From CAYSPU01 sp964432995 (GTDB lineage Bacteria; Verrucomicrobiota; Verrucomicrobiia; Limisphaerales; JAHDYP01), in the NCBI GenBank assembly GCA_964432995.1, contig CAYSPU010000018.1, forward strand, positions 1-36,954: a DNA stretch of 36,954 bases. Reading direction: 5' to 3'. A program made the position numbers and the translations under genes. The notes beneath the pieces are model-generated. The model was not told the DNA's origin, made no database searches, and saw only the letters and a list, made by a program, of their open reading frames with translations. Of this stretch, positions 25,502 through 33,569 are shown in pieces. The stretch's first letter is position 1, and every line of letters starts with the position of its first letter.

Positions 25502-25810
25502 TCACCCCGCGTCCAGCCGGATCGGTTTCCCGCCCGCCTCGAGCAGTCGGGAAGCTCCGAACTTCGGCTCGGCGTCGGTTCCTTGATTCACATACAATCG
25601 AATCCGACCTTCCTGGAACTGACCCACCATCAGATCCTTCTTGCCATCGCCGTTCCAATCCGTAACCCACGGCACCAGGTGGCCGATGGGAATATCAATG
25701 TCGTTGCCGTTGGCCTTCAGTTTCACCCCGGGAGCGAGTTGGGGGAGGGCAGCGTCCGCCGAGCACACTGTCAGAATGACGGAGGCAAGAAGGAGAGAGG
25801 TCGGTTTCAT
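25502..25810 (-). CDS. FG-GAP/VCBS repeat protein, N-terminal part up to an in-frame TGA
   Basis: This half has 102 residues. It starts MKPTSLLLASVILTVCSADA, a signal peptide, followed by one FG-GAP repeat (DWNGDGKKDLMVGQF and IRLYVNQGTDAEPKFG) and the beginning of the next (GGKPIRLDAG). It then stops at TGA, and the reading frame continues immediately as CVGAYPQGVDWNNDG. From memory, related proteins have two adjacent cysteines at this place, so the TGA appears to replace a Cys codon (TGT or TGC). Possible explanations are a nonsense mutation, a sequencing error or recoding. The start is close to, and divergent from, the DUF4410-like lipoprotein gene. Confidence 0.7.
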   Translation of the reverse strand: MKPTSLLLASVILTVCSADAALPQLAPGVKLKANGNDIDIPIGHLVPWVTDWNGDGKKDLMVGQFQEGRIRLYVNQGTDAEPKFGASRLLEAGGKPIRLDAG

Positions 25811-26000
25811 GGCAACAGGGCCCGTCTATACGCCCGGCGCGGCGCGGCGGCAATCCCAAACGAGATCCCAAACGACATTCCACGCTTCCCGTGTCATCCC
25901 GCTTGGACCTGTTTCCACCGTTACGAGGGTCCGGGTGTTTGGCCTTGAGCTGACCCCGTCGTTTGGGCATCCTGCACATTGCCAGGTCAACCGGATCTCT

Positions 26001-26663
26001 ATGAGCAAGCCATCCTGTGTTCCGCTGGTCGCGGCATGCCTCTTCAGCGTTCTCGTCTCCGGCTGCAAGTCGACGCCGACCGTGACCAATCCCCGCCCAG
26101 TGGTCGTGCGCGACTTCGCCTGGACGGAAGGGCGACCGCCGGCCGATTCCGGCCTGCTTGCCGGCCGCCAGGGCCCTGCCCAGCGAGTCCTCAATCGTCT
26201 GCACCCGGAGGAGGCCCCCGTGGAGAAGGCAACGCGTCTGACCGCCTTGCTGTCCGAGACGATTGTCCAGGAGTTGATGCAAGCAGGCATCCCCGCGCGG
26301 CGCGGAGAGTCCGGCGCCGCGCTGCCCGCAGAAGCGCTGCTGGTGCACGGCCAGTTCCTGGAAGTCGACGAAGGCAACCGCCTGCGCCGTGCCGTGGTGG
26401 GCTTTGGCGCCGGCGCCAGCGAGATCCTTGTGGAGGTGTCGGTGTTCGATCTCGCTCGGAGCGCGCAGCAACCGGTGGTCACCTTCGGCACCGGCACCGG
26501 ATCCAAGCCGCTGCCGGGCGCCATCATCACGATGAACCCCTACGTGATGGCCGCCAAGTTCGTCCTGTCGCGCAACGCCACCGACAAGGACGTGAAGAAG
26601 CTCGGGAAGAACATCGCCCGGCACCTCGCCGAGATCGAGGTGCAGCACCCCGCCCATCCCTGA
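26001..26663 (+). CDS. DUF4410-like lipoprotein
   Basis: The product is 220 residues from ATG 26001. The N-terminus ends in the lipobox LVSGC with C22 as the lipidated residue, so it is a membrane-anchored lipoprotein. The mature part reads VVVRDFAWTEG, then ETIVQELMQAGIPARR, EALLVHGQFLEVDEGNRLRRAVVGFGAGASE and a C-terminal VGF-type strand and helix. The pattern of an export signal, an early V-x-D-F strand and the G-x-F-x-x-x-D-x-G-x-R-x-x-R-x-x-x-G-x-G-x-G core fits DUF4410 proteins, whose function is unknown. The frame stays open further upstream without a better start. It is followed by a 381-base region containing a nested palindrome. Confidence 0.75.
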   Translation: MSKPSCVPLVAACLFSVLVSGCKSTPTVTNPRPVVVRDFAWTEGRPPADSGLLAGRQGPAQRVLNRLHPEEAPVEKATRLTALLSETIVQELMQAGIPARRGESGAALPAEALLVHGQFLEVDEGNRLRRAVVGFGAGASEILVEVSVFDLARSAQQPVVTFGTGTGSKPLPGAIITMNPYVMAAKFVLSRNATDKDVKKLGKNIARHLAEIEVQHPAHP

Positions 26664-27044
26664 TCCATCACCTGCGGTTCGGAAGCGTGTCCGAGAGCCG
26701 CACGGCTGCATCCCCAGGTTGTCGGTGGGCGGCCAGCACCGTCTGGCCGCTCCCAGAACCGGTCTCCCCATCGCTGAGCGGGCAACGGTGTTGCCCGGCC
26801 CACCAACGGGGACTGGTTACCGACAACCTCCGGATCCGTTGGAGCCGCCTCGGCGTTTTCCACCGTTGTACAGAATCCCGGAGCCGACAGAGCGCACATC
26901 CACAGGGGCAAAAACCGCGCGTCGACCGGGGACGACCGAACCCTCAGCGCCACCGAGGCGAGGATCCGGGGTTTTGGAGTGCTCTTGCGCAATTCCTCAC
27001 TCCGTGGTCGACTGTCAGCCGTTCGACGCAACGCGCAACCGCCC
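26664..27044. other. Intergenic region dominated by a nested palindrome
   Basis: These 381 bases separate the lipoprotein and nucleoside hydrolase genes. The striking content is the structured element at 26716-26829. The remainder (26830-27044) holds no gene or clear promoter that I can support. The hydrolase frame is open from 26979, but its signal peptide marks 27045 as the start. Confidence 0.6.
26716..26829. repeat. Nested palindromic element (MITE-like or structured RNA)
   Basis: Outer 11-base inverted repeats, AGGTTGTCGGT (26716-26726) and ACCGACAACCT (26819-26829), are perfect. Inside are a perfect 8-base hairpin GCGGCCAG-CACCGT-CTGGCCGC (26729-26750) and a third stem (26757-26768 with 26808-26818, one bulge, one wobble). 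That third stem encloses a perfect hairpin, CGGGCAAC-GGT-GTTGCCCG (26779-26797). GGTGGGC (26724-26730) could instead pair with GCCCACC (26798-26804). Four interlocking stems in 114 bases are unlikely to be chance. No target-site duplication is clear. Confidence 0.75.
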
Positions 27045-28025
27045 ATGAGACTGCTCTCCATCCTCCTCCTCGGCGCGCTGGCGCTCGCCGGCCTCCCCTC
27101 GTCCCAGGCCGCCGCCGATCGCCCCCCACGCCCCATCCCCGTCATCCTCGATACCGATATCGGCGACGACATCGACGATACCTGGGCGCTCGCCCTGCTG
27201 CTGAAATCGCCCGAACTCGACCTGAAACTGGCGGTGGGTGACTACGGCAAGTGCCAATACCGGGCGAAGCTGCTGGCCAAACTCCTCGAAGTGGCCGGAC
27301 GCACCGATGTCCCGGTCGGCGTCGGCCTGGACATCGAACCTCACGGCGATGCCGGCCAGGCACCGTGGGTCAAGGACTACGATCTCGCCAAATACCCCGG
27401 CACCGTCCACCGCGACGGCGTCCAGGCCCTGATCGACACCATCCTCAAGTCCCGGGAACCGATCACGCTCATCGCCATCGGACCGCTCCCCAACATCGCC
27501 GAGGCCCTCCGGCGCCAACCCCGAATCGCCGAACGCGCCCGGTTCGTCGGGATGCACGGCAGCCTCCGACTCGGCTACGGCGGCAAGACCACGCCCGACG
27601 CCGAATGGAACGTGCGCGCCGATCCCAAGTCGTGCCGCGCCGTGTTCACCGCTCCCTGGGAAATGACCATCACCCCCCTGGACACCTGCGGGCTGGTGCA
27701 ATTGAAGGGCGACCTCTACCAGAAGTTCCGCGCCGCGCGAACACCGCTGGCTACCGCGGTGCTCGAGAACTACCGGCACTGGAGCCGTCACCAGAAGCCT
27801 GACAGCGATGTCGCCGATCGCGAATCCAGCATCCTGTTCGACACCGTGGCCGTCTACCTGGCCTTCCAACAGGACCTCTGCCGCATGGAACAACTGGGCG
27901 TGCGCGTGACGGACGACGGCTTCACCCGCCTCGACGAGGCCGCGAAGAAGGTGACCGCCGCCACCGCCTGGAGGAACCTCGACGGCTTCTACGAACTCCT
28001 CGTCCAGCGCCTGACGAAGCCTTAA
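27045..28025 (+). CDS. Exported inosine-uridine-preferring nucleoside hydrolase
   Basis: The product is 326 residues from ATG 27045. The signal peptide is MRLLSILLLGALALAG with a cut near AAA-D (about residue 24). The mature protein begins with PVILDTDIGDDIDDTWALA, the calcium-binding aspartate cluster of nucleoside hydrolases (D36, D38, D41-D45). Further landmarks are LIAIGPLPNIAEAL (the G-P-L-T-N-x-A family motif), AEWNVRADP (N and D of the substrate loop) and LFDTVAVYLA with the late metal-binding Asp. The enzyme splits the N-glycosidic bond of ribonucleosides. Export suggests use of extracellular or periplasmic nucleosides, or another N-riboside. The frame is open from 26979, but the signal peptide fixes the start. 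It is unlinked to other nucleoside genes here. Confidence 0.9.
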   Translation: MRLLSILLLGALALAGLPSSQAAADRPPRPIPVILDTDIGDDIDDTWALALLLKSPELDLKLAVGDYGKCQYRAKLLAKLLEVAGRTDVPVGVGLDIEPHGDAGQAPWVKDYDLAKYPGTVHRDGVQALIDTILKSREPITLIAIGPLPNIAEALRRQPRIAERARFVGMHGSLRLGYGGKTTPDAEWNVRADPKSCRAVFTAPWEMTITPLDTCGLVQLKGDLYQKFRAARTPLATAVLENYRHWSRHQKPDSDVADRESSILFDTVAVYLAFQQDLCRMEQLGVRVTDDGFTRLDEAAKKVTAATAWRNLDGFYELLVQRLTKP

Positions 28026-28170
28026 CCGCGCGTTGTCTCTCCGGTAACCAGCCGCGAACGGTGGGGCCGCGGCACCTCGCCTGACGCCACCGCCACCCCG
28101 CTCGCTTTTGGAGTGCGCGCGGGGCGTTCGGTGGCTTGACGTGGTACGGGCGCTGTCGGAGAGTTCAACC

Positions 28171-28374
28171 ATGAGCTTGGATTATCCGGTTGTCTTGAAG
28201 AAGTCGGAGGAAGGTTACGCCGTTGGCTGCCCGGCACTGCCCGGATGCTGGTCGCAGGGTTCGACGGAGGAGGAGGCACTGCAGAACATTCGTGTCGCCA
28301 TCCAGGAGTATCTGGAGGTGCTGCGGGAGAACCTCAAAGGCGAAGACGTGCGTTCCGTCACCGTGAGCGTATAG
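28171..28374 (+). CDS. hicB: HicB-like antitoxin
   Basis: The product is 67 residues from ATG 28171. The sequence is a classic short HicB partial-RNase-H-like domain: YPVVLKKSEEGYAVGCPALPGC, SQGSTEEEALQNIRVAIQEY. No separate DNA-binding domain is present, which is common in this short type. It should neutralise the HicA toxin encoded 2 bases downstream. Since that hicA looks truncated, this antitoxin may now be an orphan, or it may act on other HicA proteins. Confidence 0.88.
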   Translation: MSLDYPVVLKKSEEGYAVGCPALPGCWSQGSTEEEALQNIRVAIQEYLEVLRENLKGEDVRSVTVSV

Positions 28375-28376
28375 CC

Positions 28377-28640
28377 GTGCCCAAGATCCCAGGCATTCAC
28401 CATCTGCAGGCGATCCAGGCACTTCGCAAAGCTGGCTTTCTCGTGGTGCGCGAAGGCAAGCATACCGTGATGTCGGACGGCGCCCGCATCCTGACCATCC
28501 CTCGGCACAATCCGATCAGTACGACACTCCCGGATACTGCTCGTAGTCGAGCTTCGGCGCGCCGATGCGCGCCATGGCCTTCGGATAGTCCGGCACACGC
28601 TTCAGGTCCGGCACATGATCGCTGTGCCTGGTCCACGTGA
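28377..28640 (+). pseudogene. hicA: HicA-like toxin with lost 3' end
   Basis: From GTG 28377 the product begins PKIPGIHHLQAIQALRKAGF, then VVREGKHTVMSDGARILTIPRHNPI, a close match to HicA/YcfA mRNA interferases including the catalytic-region histidine (GKH). Family proteins continue with a second helix of about 20 residues. Here, after 28517, the frame enters unrelated arginine/serine-rich sequence up to 28640 that is antisense to a GH43-like gene. Residues after about 47 are therefore not HicA. The last helix of the dsRNA-binding-like fold is missing, so activity is doubtful. It follows hicB by 2 bases. Confidence 0.75.
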
Positions 28641-28986
28641 TGAGGTCTGCGGACACCCAGAAGTCGATGTCCGGTTGGTCGTCACCCCGGTTGCCTACGA
28701 GGTAGTATCGTCCATCGTGTCCCTGGCAGATATTGGCGTGACCGCGATACTCCTCGAAGACCCGTTTCCCGTCGTTCAACAACTCCCAATGCAGGCCATC
28801 TCGGCTGACGCTGTAATAGAGGCGCCAGTAGTCTCCGTGCATCATATGCGCGAAGAGATAGGCCTCATTCTTGGCCGGAACGCCCGGTGGAACTTGTCCC
28901 GGCGGATCGGGCATCTGGGCCAGCGCCAGCGTTACGCCCAACCCGACTGCGGCCACCAGACTCCAGCGAAGGCGGATACTTGTCAT
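28516..28986 (-). pseudogene. Truncated GH43-like glycosidase
   Basis: This frame gives 156 residues with a signal peptide (LVAAVGLGVTLALA) and the start of a five-bladed propeller: EAYLFAHMMHGDYWRLYYSV, SRDGLHWELLNDGKRV, YRGHANICQGHDGRYYLVGN, DIDFWVSADLITWTRHSD. These are GH43-type blade motifs. Complete relatives run to about 300 residues or more. Here the frame ends after IGAPKLDYEQYPGVSY at a TGA (28518-28516) that lies in hicA-derived sequence. The gene therefore lost its 3' half in the same event that truncated hicA. It is unlikely to be an active enzyme. Confidence 0.7.
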
Positions 28987-29298
28987 GGCTGATCTGCAGG
29001 CTTCGGGGTCCGGCGCCAGGAATCAAGCGAAACCAACAGGTGAAGTCCTGATCGGACGCTGCCCGACAGGGCCCCCGCTTCCTCACGTGTGCCCCCTAGG
29101 ATCCGGCATTGTGTTCCACCAACGCTCCCCCCACCAGGCTTGGTTCCCGATTCCGGGGGAACGCCGTAACTTAATGCTTAATGCCTGACCCTGGGGAACG
29201 AGGAGAGTCTCTGGAGCGGGGATTCGCGTTAGGCTTGAGCCCGATGCGCGCCGCGTGTGAACGATGCAGGTGAGTTCCCCAGCAAGCCCTGACATGGT

Positions 29299-29327
29299 TT
29301 GTCAACGCTGCTGCATCGCATGACAAT
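29299..29327 (+). promoter_or_regulatory. Candidate promoter of the GH2-like gene, with inverted repeat
   Basis: TTGTCA (29299-29304, 5 of 6 to the -35 consensus) lies 17 bases before GACAAT (29322-29327, 4 of 6). TTGTCA is also an inverted repeat of TGACAA (29321-29326), so a regulator could bind across the promoter. A transcript from here would have a leader of about 280 bases containing the repeats. Confidence 0.35.
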
Positions 29328-29447
29328 CCGGTGTAGGATCCCCGCCACGTGTTGCGGAAGCCCGACACCACCAAATCGAAGCAGCGGACCGCCGCGGCTG
29401 GTGACCTGCCCGACCTGAAAGCGCCCTTCAGTCTCGCTGAACCATCG

Positions 29448-29473
29448 GGTAGGGCGACCTCTCCGAGGGCGCC
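29448..29473 (+). repeat. GGTAGGGCG hairpin repeat, CTCTCCGAG type (second copy)
   Basis: GGTAGGGCGACCTCTCCGAG is followed by GGCGCC. It matches the copy at 1364-1389 except for one base that breaks the stem, and is preceded by the same CTGAACC/ATGAACC flank. Confidence 0.7.
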
Positions 29474-29504
29474 GGAAGAGTATGTTCATGAACCACTAGC
29501 ACCG

Positions 29505-29589
29505 GGTAGGGACGCGCGGCCTCACGCTTCGGGCATCTGCATCCAGAAGCACACGCCCTTGGCGGACGCCCGAGCCGGGCGTCCCTACC
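29505..29589. repeat. GGTAGGGACG-ended miniature inverted-repeat element
   Basis: Perfect 10-base terminal inverted repeats, GGTAGGGACG (29505-29514) and CGTCCCTACC (29580-29589), bound an 85-base element. The interior also contains self-complementary segments (GGCGGACGCCC near 29561). Its ends are the same as those of the 19551-19607 element apart from one inserted A. Confidence 0.75.
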
Positions 29590-29615
29590 TCAGGGCTTCG
29601 CGGTTCACGGCTCCA

Positions 29616-32600
29616 ATGCACGCCCTCTGGCGGAGGACAGTTTCCCCTGGCCATCAGCGCGTCTCGATCGCCTGCCTGGCCGCTCTGCTTTGCGCCCCGA
29701 TCGACAGAAGTCTCAGCGCTACGGCCGAGGAATTCGCCGCCGCCTTACCGCAGGGCGTCCGCGCCGTCTGGGACATCGCCCGCGCGCACCACGACACGAC
29801 GCCGACGCGCGAGCGGATCTGCCTGAACGGACTCTGGCGCTGGCAGCCCGCCGATGCCGGATCGCAGCAAGTCCCGGAGGGAAACTGGGGCTATTTCAAG
29901 GTGCCCGGCTGTTGGCCCGGCATCACCGACTACCTGCAGAAAGACTCGCAGACCGTCCACGCGCACCCCGCGTGGAAGGACCAGAAACTCGGCGCCGTCT
30001 CCGCCGCCTGGTACGAACGCGAGTTCGCCATCCCCAGCGGATGGACGGGCCGGCAGATCCAGTTGCATCTCGAGTATCTCAACTCCTTCGCGGTGGTTTA
30101 CGTGGACGGGGCCCGTGCCGGCGAACTCCGGTTTCCGGGCGGGGAGCTGGACCTTTCCGCAGTCTGCAGGCCGGGCACAACCCATCGACTCAGCCTGCAA
30201 GTGGTCGCCCTGCCTCTCCAGGGAGTCCTGCTCTCCTACACCGACAGCGCCTCCGCCAGGGAGGTGAAGGGTTCCGTGGCTCGTCGCGGACTGTGTGGCG
30301 ATGTCTACCTCGTGAGCAATCCCTCGGGGCCAAGGTTGTGCGACGTGAAGCTCGAGCCCTCGGTGCGGCGGAAGGAACTGCGAGTTGCCGCCTCCTTGGA
30401 AGGGTTGGTGCCCGATAACCGTTACACACTGCGCGGGCGCGTGATCGAGAGCAGTGGCAAGGCGCGGGAGTTCACGAGTCCGCCGTTCACCGCGAAGGCA
30501 GTTGCGGAGGCCGGAGGCGAAGTCACGTTCACGGAGGCCTGGATGCCGGAGAATCTCTGGGACCTGCACACGCCCACCAACACGTGCGCGCTCGAGCTAT
30601 CCCTCCTGGATGCCGGCGGTCGCGTGTGCGACGCCTTCTGGCCCGAACGATTTGGTTTCCGGGAGTTCTGGATCGAGGGTCGTGATTTCTACCTGAACGG
30701 CAGCCGGGTCTTGCTCTGTGCGCTTCCCTTGGACAACGCCCAGGTGGGCGCGGCGCAAGCGACGTATGCCGCCGCTCGGGAGAGCCTCGAACGTCTCCAG
30801 AGCTTCGGCATCAACTTCGTCTACACCCACAACTACGGCTGCGAGCCGGGGTCGCACTTGGGTTTCGCCGAGATCCTGCGGGCGGCGGACGACGTGGGCA
30901 TGCTGGTTGCCCTCTCCCAGCCGCACTTCAGTCATTACTCCTGGTCGAGCGCAGATGCCGACCGCACCAACGGCTACGACCGCCACGCGGCATTCTATGC
31001 GCGCGCCGCCGGGAACCATCCCTCCGTGGTCCTGTACGCCATGAGCCACAACTCGACGGGCTACAACGAGGACATGAACCCGGACATGATCGACGGCATC
31101 CAGGATGCCCGCGACCAATGGGCGCAGCGAAACGTGCGGCTCGCCCAGCGCGCCGAGGCGATCGTGAGCGGACTGGACCCGAGCCGGATCGTCTATCACC
31201 ACGCCTCGGGCAACCTGGGTCCGCTCCACGCCATCAATTTCTACCCGAACTTCGTCCCGGTGCAGGAGATGTCCGACTGGTTCGAGCACTGGGCCACGCG
31301 CGGGGTGAAGCCGGTCTTCCTGTGCGAATACGGCACCCCCTTTACGTGGGACTGGGCCATGTACCGCGGCTGGTATCGGGGGAAGCGGGAGTTCGGCAGC
31401 GCGGTCGTACCGTGGGAGTTCTGCCTGGCCGAGTGGAACGCGCAGTTCTTCGGCGACCAGGCTTTCCGGATCAGCGAAATGGAAAAGCGGAACCTACGGT
31501 GGGAGGCCGCCCAATTCCGCGCAGGCAAGACCTGGCACCGATGGGACTACCCCCATCAACTCGGGTCTGCCGACTTCCCCGAACGCGAACCGGTCTTCGC
31601 CCAATACTACGCGGACAATTGGCGCGCCTTCCGCACCTGGGGCGTCTCCGCCATCTCCCCATGGGAACATCACATCCTGTTCACGATGCGTCCCGGCCTC
31701 GACCGGAACCGACGCGAGAACCTGCCGGTGGACTGGGACAACCTGCAACAGCCGGGTTTCAGCCCGGACTACCTCGGAGAGCGCTACGAACGGATGGACC
31801 TGGCTTATGCGCGCTCGGACTGGGTGCCCACCGCGGGGGCGCGGGCCTTGATGCGAAACAACCGTCCGCTACTGGCCTACATCACCGGCAAGCCGGTCCG
31901 CTTCACGAGCAAGGACCACCTGTTCCAGGCCGGGGAGACCGTCGAGAAACAGGTCATCGTGATCAACAGCTCGCGGCAACGGGTGAAGGCCGAAGTCTCC
32001 TGGTCATTGGCGCTGCCCCTACCGATGAACGGCCGCAGCTCGGTGGATGTCGATGCTGGTCAGCAGGCGCGCATCCCGCTCCGCTTCGTGCTCCCGCCGG
32101 GACTCATACCGGGCGAGCATCCCTTGACCGCGAAGGTGACTTTCGACACCAGCGAGACCCAAGAAGACGCGTTCGCGATCCGCGTTCTGCCTCAGCGGCC
32201 AACGCCGCGAACGGCGGTCCGAGTCGCGCTGTTCGATCCGCGAGGGGAGACCGGCCCGTTGCTCCGCGGCCTCGGCGTTCCTTTCACCGGCGTTGACGCC
32301 ACTTCCGACCTGGGAGCCTACGACCTGCTGGTTGTGGGCAAGGCGGCTCTCACCCTGACCAACGAGGTCCCCAATCTCAACCAGGTGCGCAAAGGGCTCA
32401 AGGTGCTCGTGTTCGAGCAGACACCGGAAGTGCTCGAACAACGCCTCGGCTTCCGTGTCGCGGCCTATGGCCTGCGCCAGGTCTTCCCGCGAGTCCCAGA
32501 CCATCCCGCGCTGGCCGGACTTCGAGACGAGTGCCTGCGGGATTGGCGCGGCGAAGCGACCATCCTGCCGCCGCGGCTCAAGTATCAGCTCAATCCCAAG

Positions 32601-33569
32601 TTCAACGGCGCGCCAACGGTCACCTGGTGTGGTCTCGAGGTGACACGCGCCTGGCGTTGCGGCTGCCAGGGTAACGTCGCCTCCGTGCTCATCGAGAAAC
32701 CCGCCTGCGGCGATTTCCTCCCCATTCTCGACGGCGGGTTCAGCCTGCAATACAGCCCGCTGCTCGAGTTTCGCGAGGGGCAGGGAATAATCCTCTTCTG
32801 CCAGATGGACGTCACCGGCCGCACCGAGAACGAGCCAGTCGCAGAAACCCTCGTCGCCAACCTCCTCGAGTACGTCGGCGCCTGGAAGCCATCTCCGCCG
32901 CGCACCGCTCTCTATACTGGCGAACCTGAGGGCAAGACCCATCTCGGAGCGGCTGGCTTCCACCTCACCGACTACGCCGGGGGCGAACTCAAGCCCGACC
33001 GACTGTTGATCGCCGGCCCGCGGAGCGGCGAAGTCCTCGTGGCGCATCGGAAAGCGCTCGCCGAATTCGTGAAACGCAGAGGACGGATTCTGGCCCTGGG
33101 GCTCACGCCAGCCGACGCCGAGGCTTTCCTGCCGTTCCGGATTTCCCTCGCCCCGGCGGAGCACATCAACGCTTTCTTCGAGCCACCCGAATGGGAATCG
33201 CCACTGGCCGGCGTCGGGCCTGCCGACGTCCACAACCGCGACCCGCGCGCGATCCCGCTCGTGGCCGGTGGCGCCGACCCCATTGGTGACGGCGTGCTCG
33301 CCGTGGCGTCAGGCGGCAACGTCGTTTTCTGCCAACTTGTGCCCTGGCAATTCGATTACCGGGCGAACTACGGACTGAAGCGGACGTTCCGGCGCACGAG
33401 CTTCCTGGTGACGCGGCTGTTGTCCAACCTCGGCGTGCCCTGCGAGACCCCGTTGCTGCACCACATATCCACCCCTGTCCGCGAGAAGGAACCGGGCCGC
33501 TGGTTGCAGGGGCTCTACCTGGATGAGCCGGAGGAGTGGGACGATCCCTACCGCTTCTTCCGTTGGTGA
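29616..33569 (+). CDS. Large exported glycoside hydrolase, GH2-like
   Basis: The product is 1317 residues from ATG 29616. A hydrophobic segment near residues 18-35 (IACLAALLCAPIDRSLSATA) is a likely signal peptide. RICLNGLWRWQPAD, then VPGCWPG and WYEREFAIP, with WTGRQIQLHLEYLNSFAVVY, is the GH2 sugar-binding (jelly-roll) domain. An immunoglobulin-like domain and a TIM barrel follow, opening with FWIEGRDFYLNGSRVLL. The likely nucleophile is E571 in FLCEYGTPF. The acid/base position, normally N-E, reads SHNS (477-480); E485 in YNED is the nearest alternative. The last third has an Ig-like domain (AGETVEKQVIVINSS) and a Rossmann-like, glutamine-amidotransferase-like region (YDLLVVGKAALT). It should cut a beta-linked glycan outside the cytoplasm; the substrate is unknown. 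The open frame starts at 29349, but that part is repeat DNA. Confidence 0.82.
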   Translation: MHALWRRTVSPGHQRVSIACLAALLCAPIDRSLSATAEEFAAALPQGVRAVWDIARAHHDTTPTRERICLNGLWRWQPADAGSQQVPEGNWGYFKVPGCWPGITDYLQKDSQTVHAHPAWKDQKLGAVSAAWYEREFAIPSGWTGRQIQLHLEYLNSFAVVYVDGARAGELRFPGGELDLSAVCRPGTTHRLSLQVVALPLQGVLLSYTDSASAREVKGSVARRGLCGDVYLVSNPSGPRLCDVKLEPSVRRKELRVAASLEGLVPDNRYTLRGRVIESSGKAREFTSPPFTAKAVAEAGGEVTFTEAWMPENLWDLHTPTNTCALELSLLDAGGRVCDAFWPERFGFREFWIEGRDFYLNGSRVLLCALPLDNAQVGAAQATYAAARESLERLQSFGINFVYTHNYGCEPGSHLGFAEILRAADDVGMLVALSQPHFSHYSWSSADADRTNGYDRHAAFYARAAGNHPSVVLYAMSHNSTGYNEDMNPDMIDGIQDARDQWAQRNVRLAQRAEAIVSGLDPSRIVYHHASGNLGPLHAINFYPNFVPVQEMSDWFEHWATRGVKPVFLCEYGTPFTWDWAMYRGWYRGKREFGSAVVPWEFCLAEWNAQFFGDQAFRISEMEKRNLRWEAAQFRAGKTWHRWDYPHQLGSADFPEREPVFAQYYADNWRAFRTWGVSAISPWEHHILFTMRPGLDRNRRENLPVDWDNLQQPGFSPDYLGERYERMDLAYARSDWVPTAGARALMRNNRPLLAYITGKPVRFTSKDHLFQAGETVEKQVIVINSSRQRVKAEVSWSLALPLPMNGRSSVDVDAGQQARIPLRFVLPPGLIPGEHPLTAKVTFDTSETQEDAFAIRVLPQRPTPRTAVRVALFDPRGETGPLLRGLGVPFTGVDATSDLGAYDLLVVGKAALTLTNEVPNLNQVRKGLKVLVFEQTPEVLEQRLGFRVAAYGLRQVFPRVPDHPALAGLRDECLRDWRGEATILPPRLKYQLNPKFNGAPTVTWCGLEVTRAWRCGCQGNVASVLIEKPACGDFLPILDGGFSLQYSPLLEFREGQGIILFCQMDVTGRTENEPVAETLVANLLEYVGAWKPSPPRTALYTGEPEGKTHLGAAGFHLTDYAGGELKPDRLLIAGPRSGEVLVAHRKALAEFVKRRGRILALGLTPADAEAFLPFRISLAPAEHINAFFEPPEWESPLAGVGPADVHNRDPRAIPLVAGGADPIGDGVLAVASGGNVVFCQLVPWQFDYRANYGLKRTFRRTSFLVTRLLSNLGVPCETPLLHHISTPVREKEPGRWLQGLYLDEPEEWDDPYRFFRW

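Larger units (their letters stand above)
28987..29615. other. Long leader/intergenic region before the GH2-like gene
   Basis: 629 bases. 28987-29290 shows nothing I can support. At 29299-29327 is a candidate promoter. 29448-29589 carries GGTAGGG repeats. The GH2 frame is open back to 29349, but this part is repeat sequence without family resemblance. Confidence 0.5.

Noticed and set aside
24794..25810. A frameshift in the FG-GAP gene
   Set aside because: The two halves are in the same frame, and only one TGA codon separates them. No base insertion or deletion is needed.
26716..26829. Integron attC site
   Set aside because: The ends do not fit GTTRRRY and RYYYAAC, and no integrase or cassette array is nearby.
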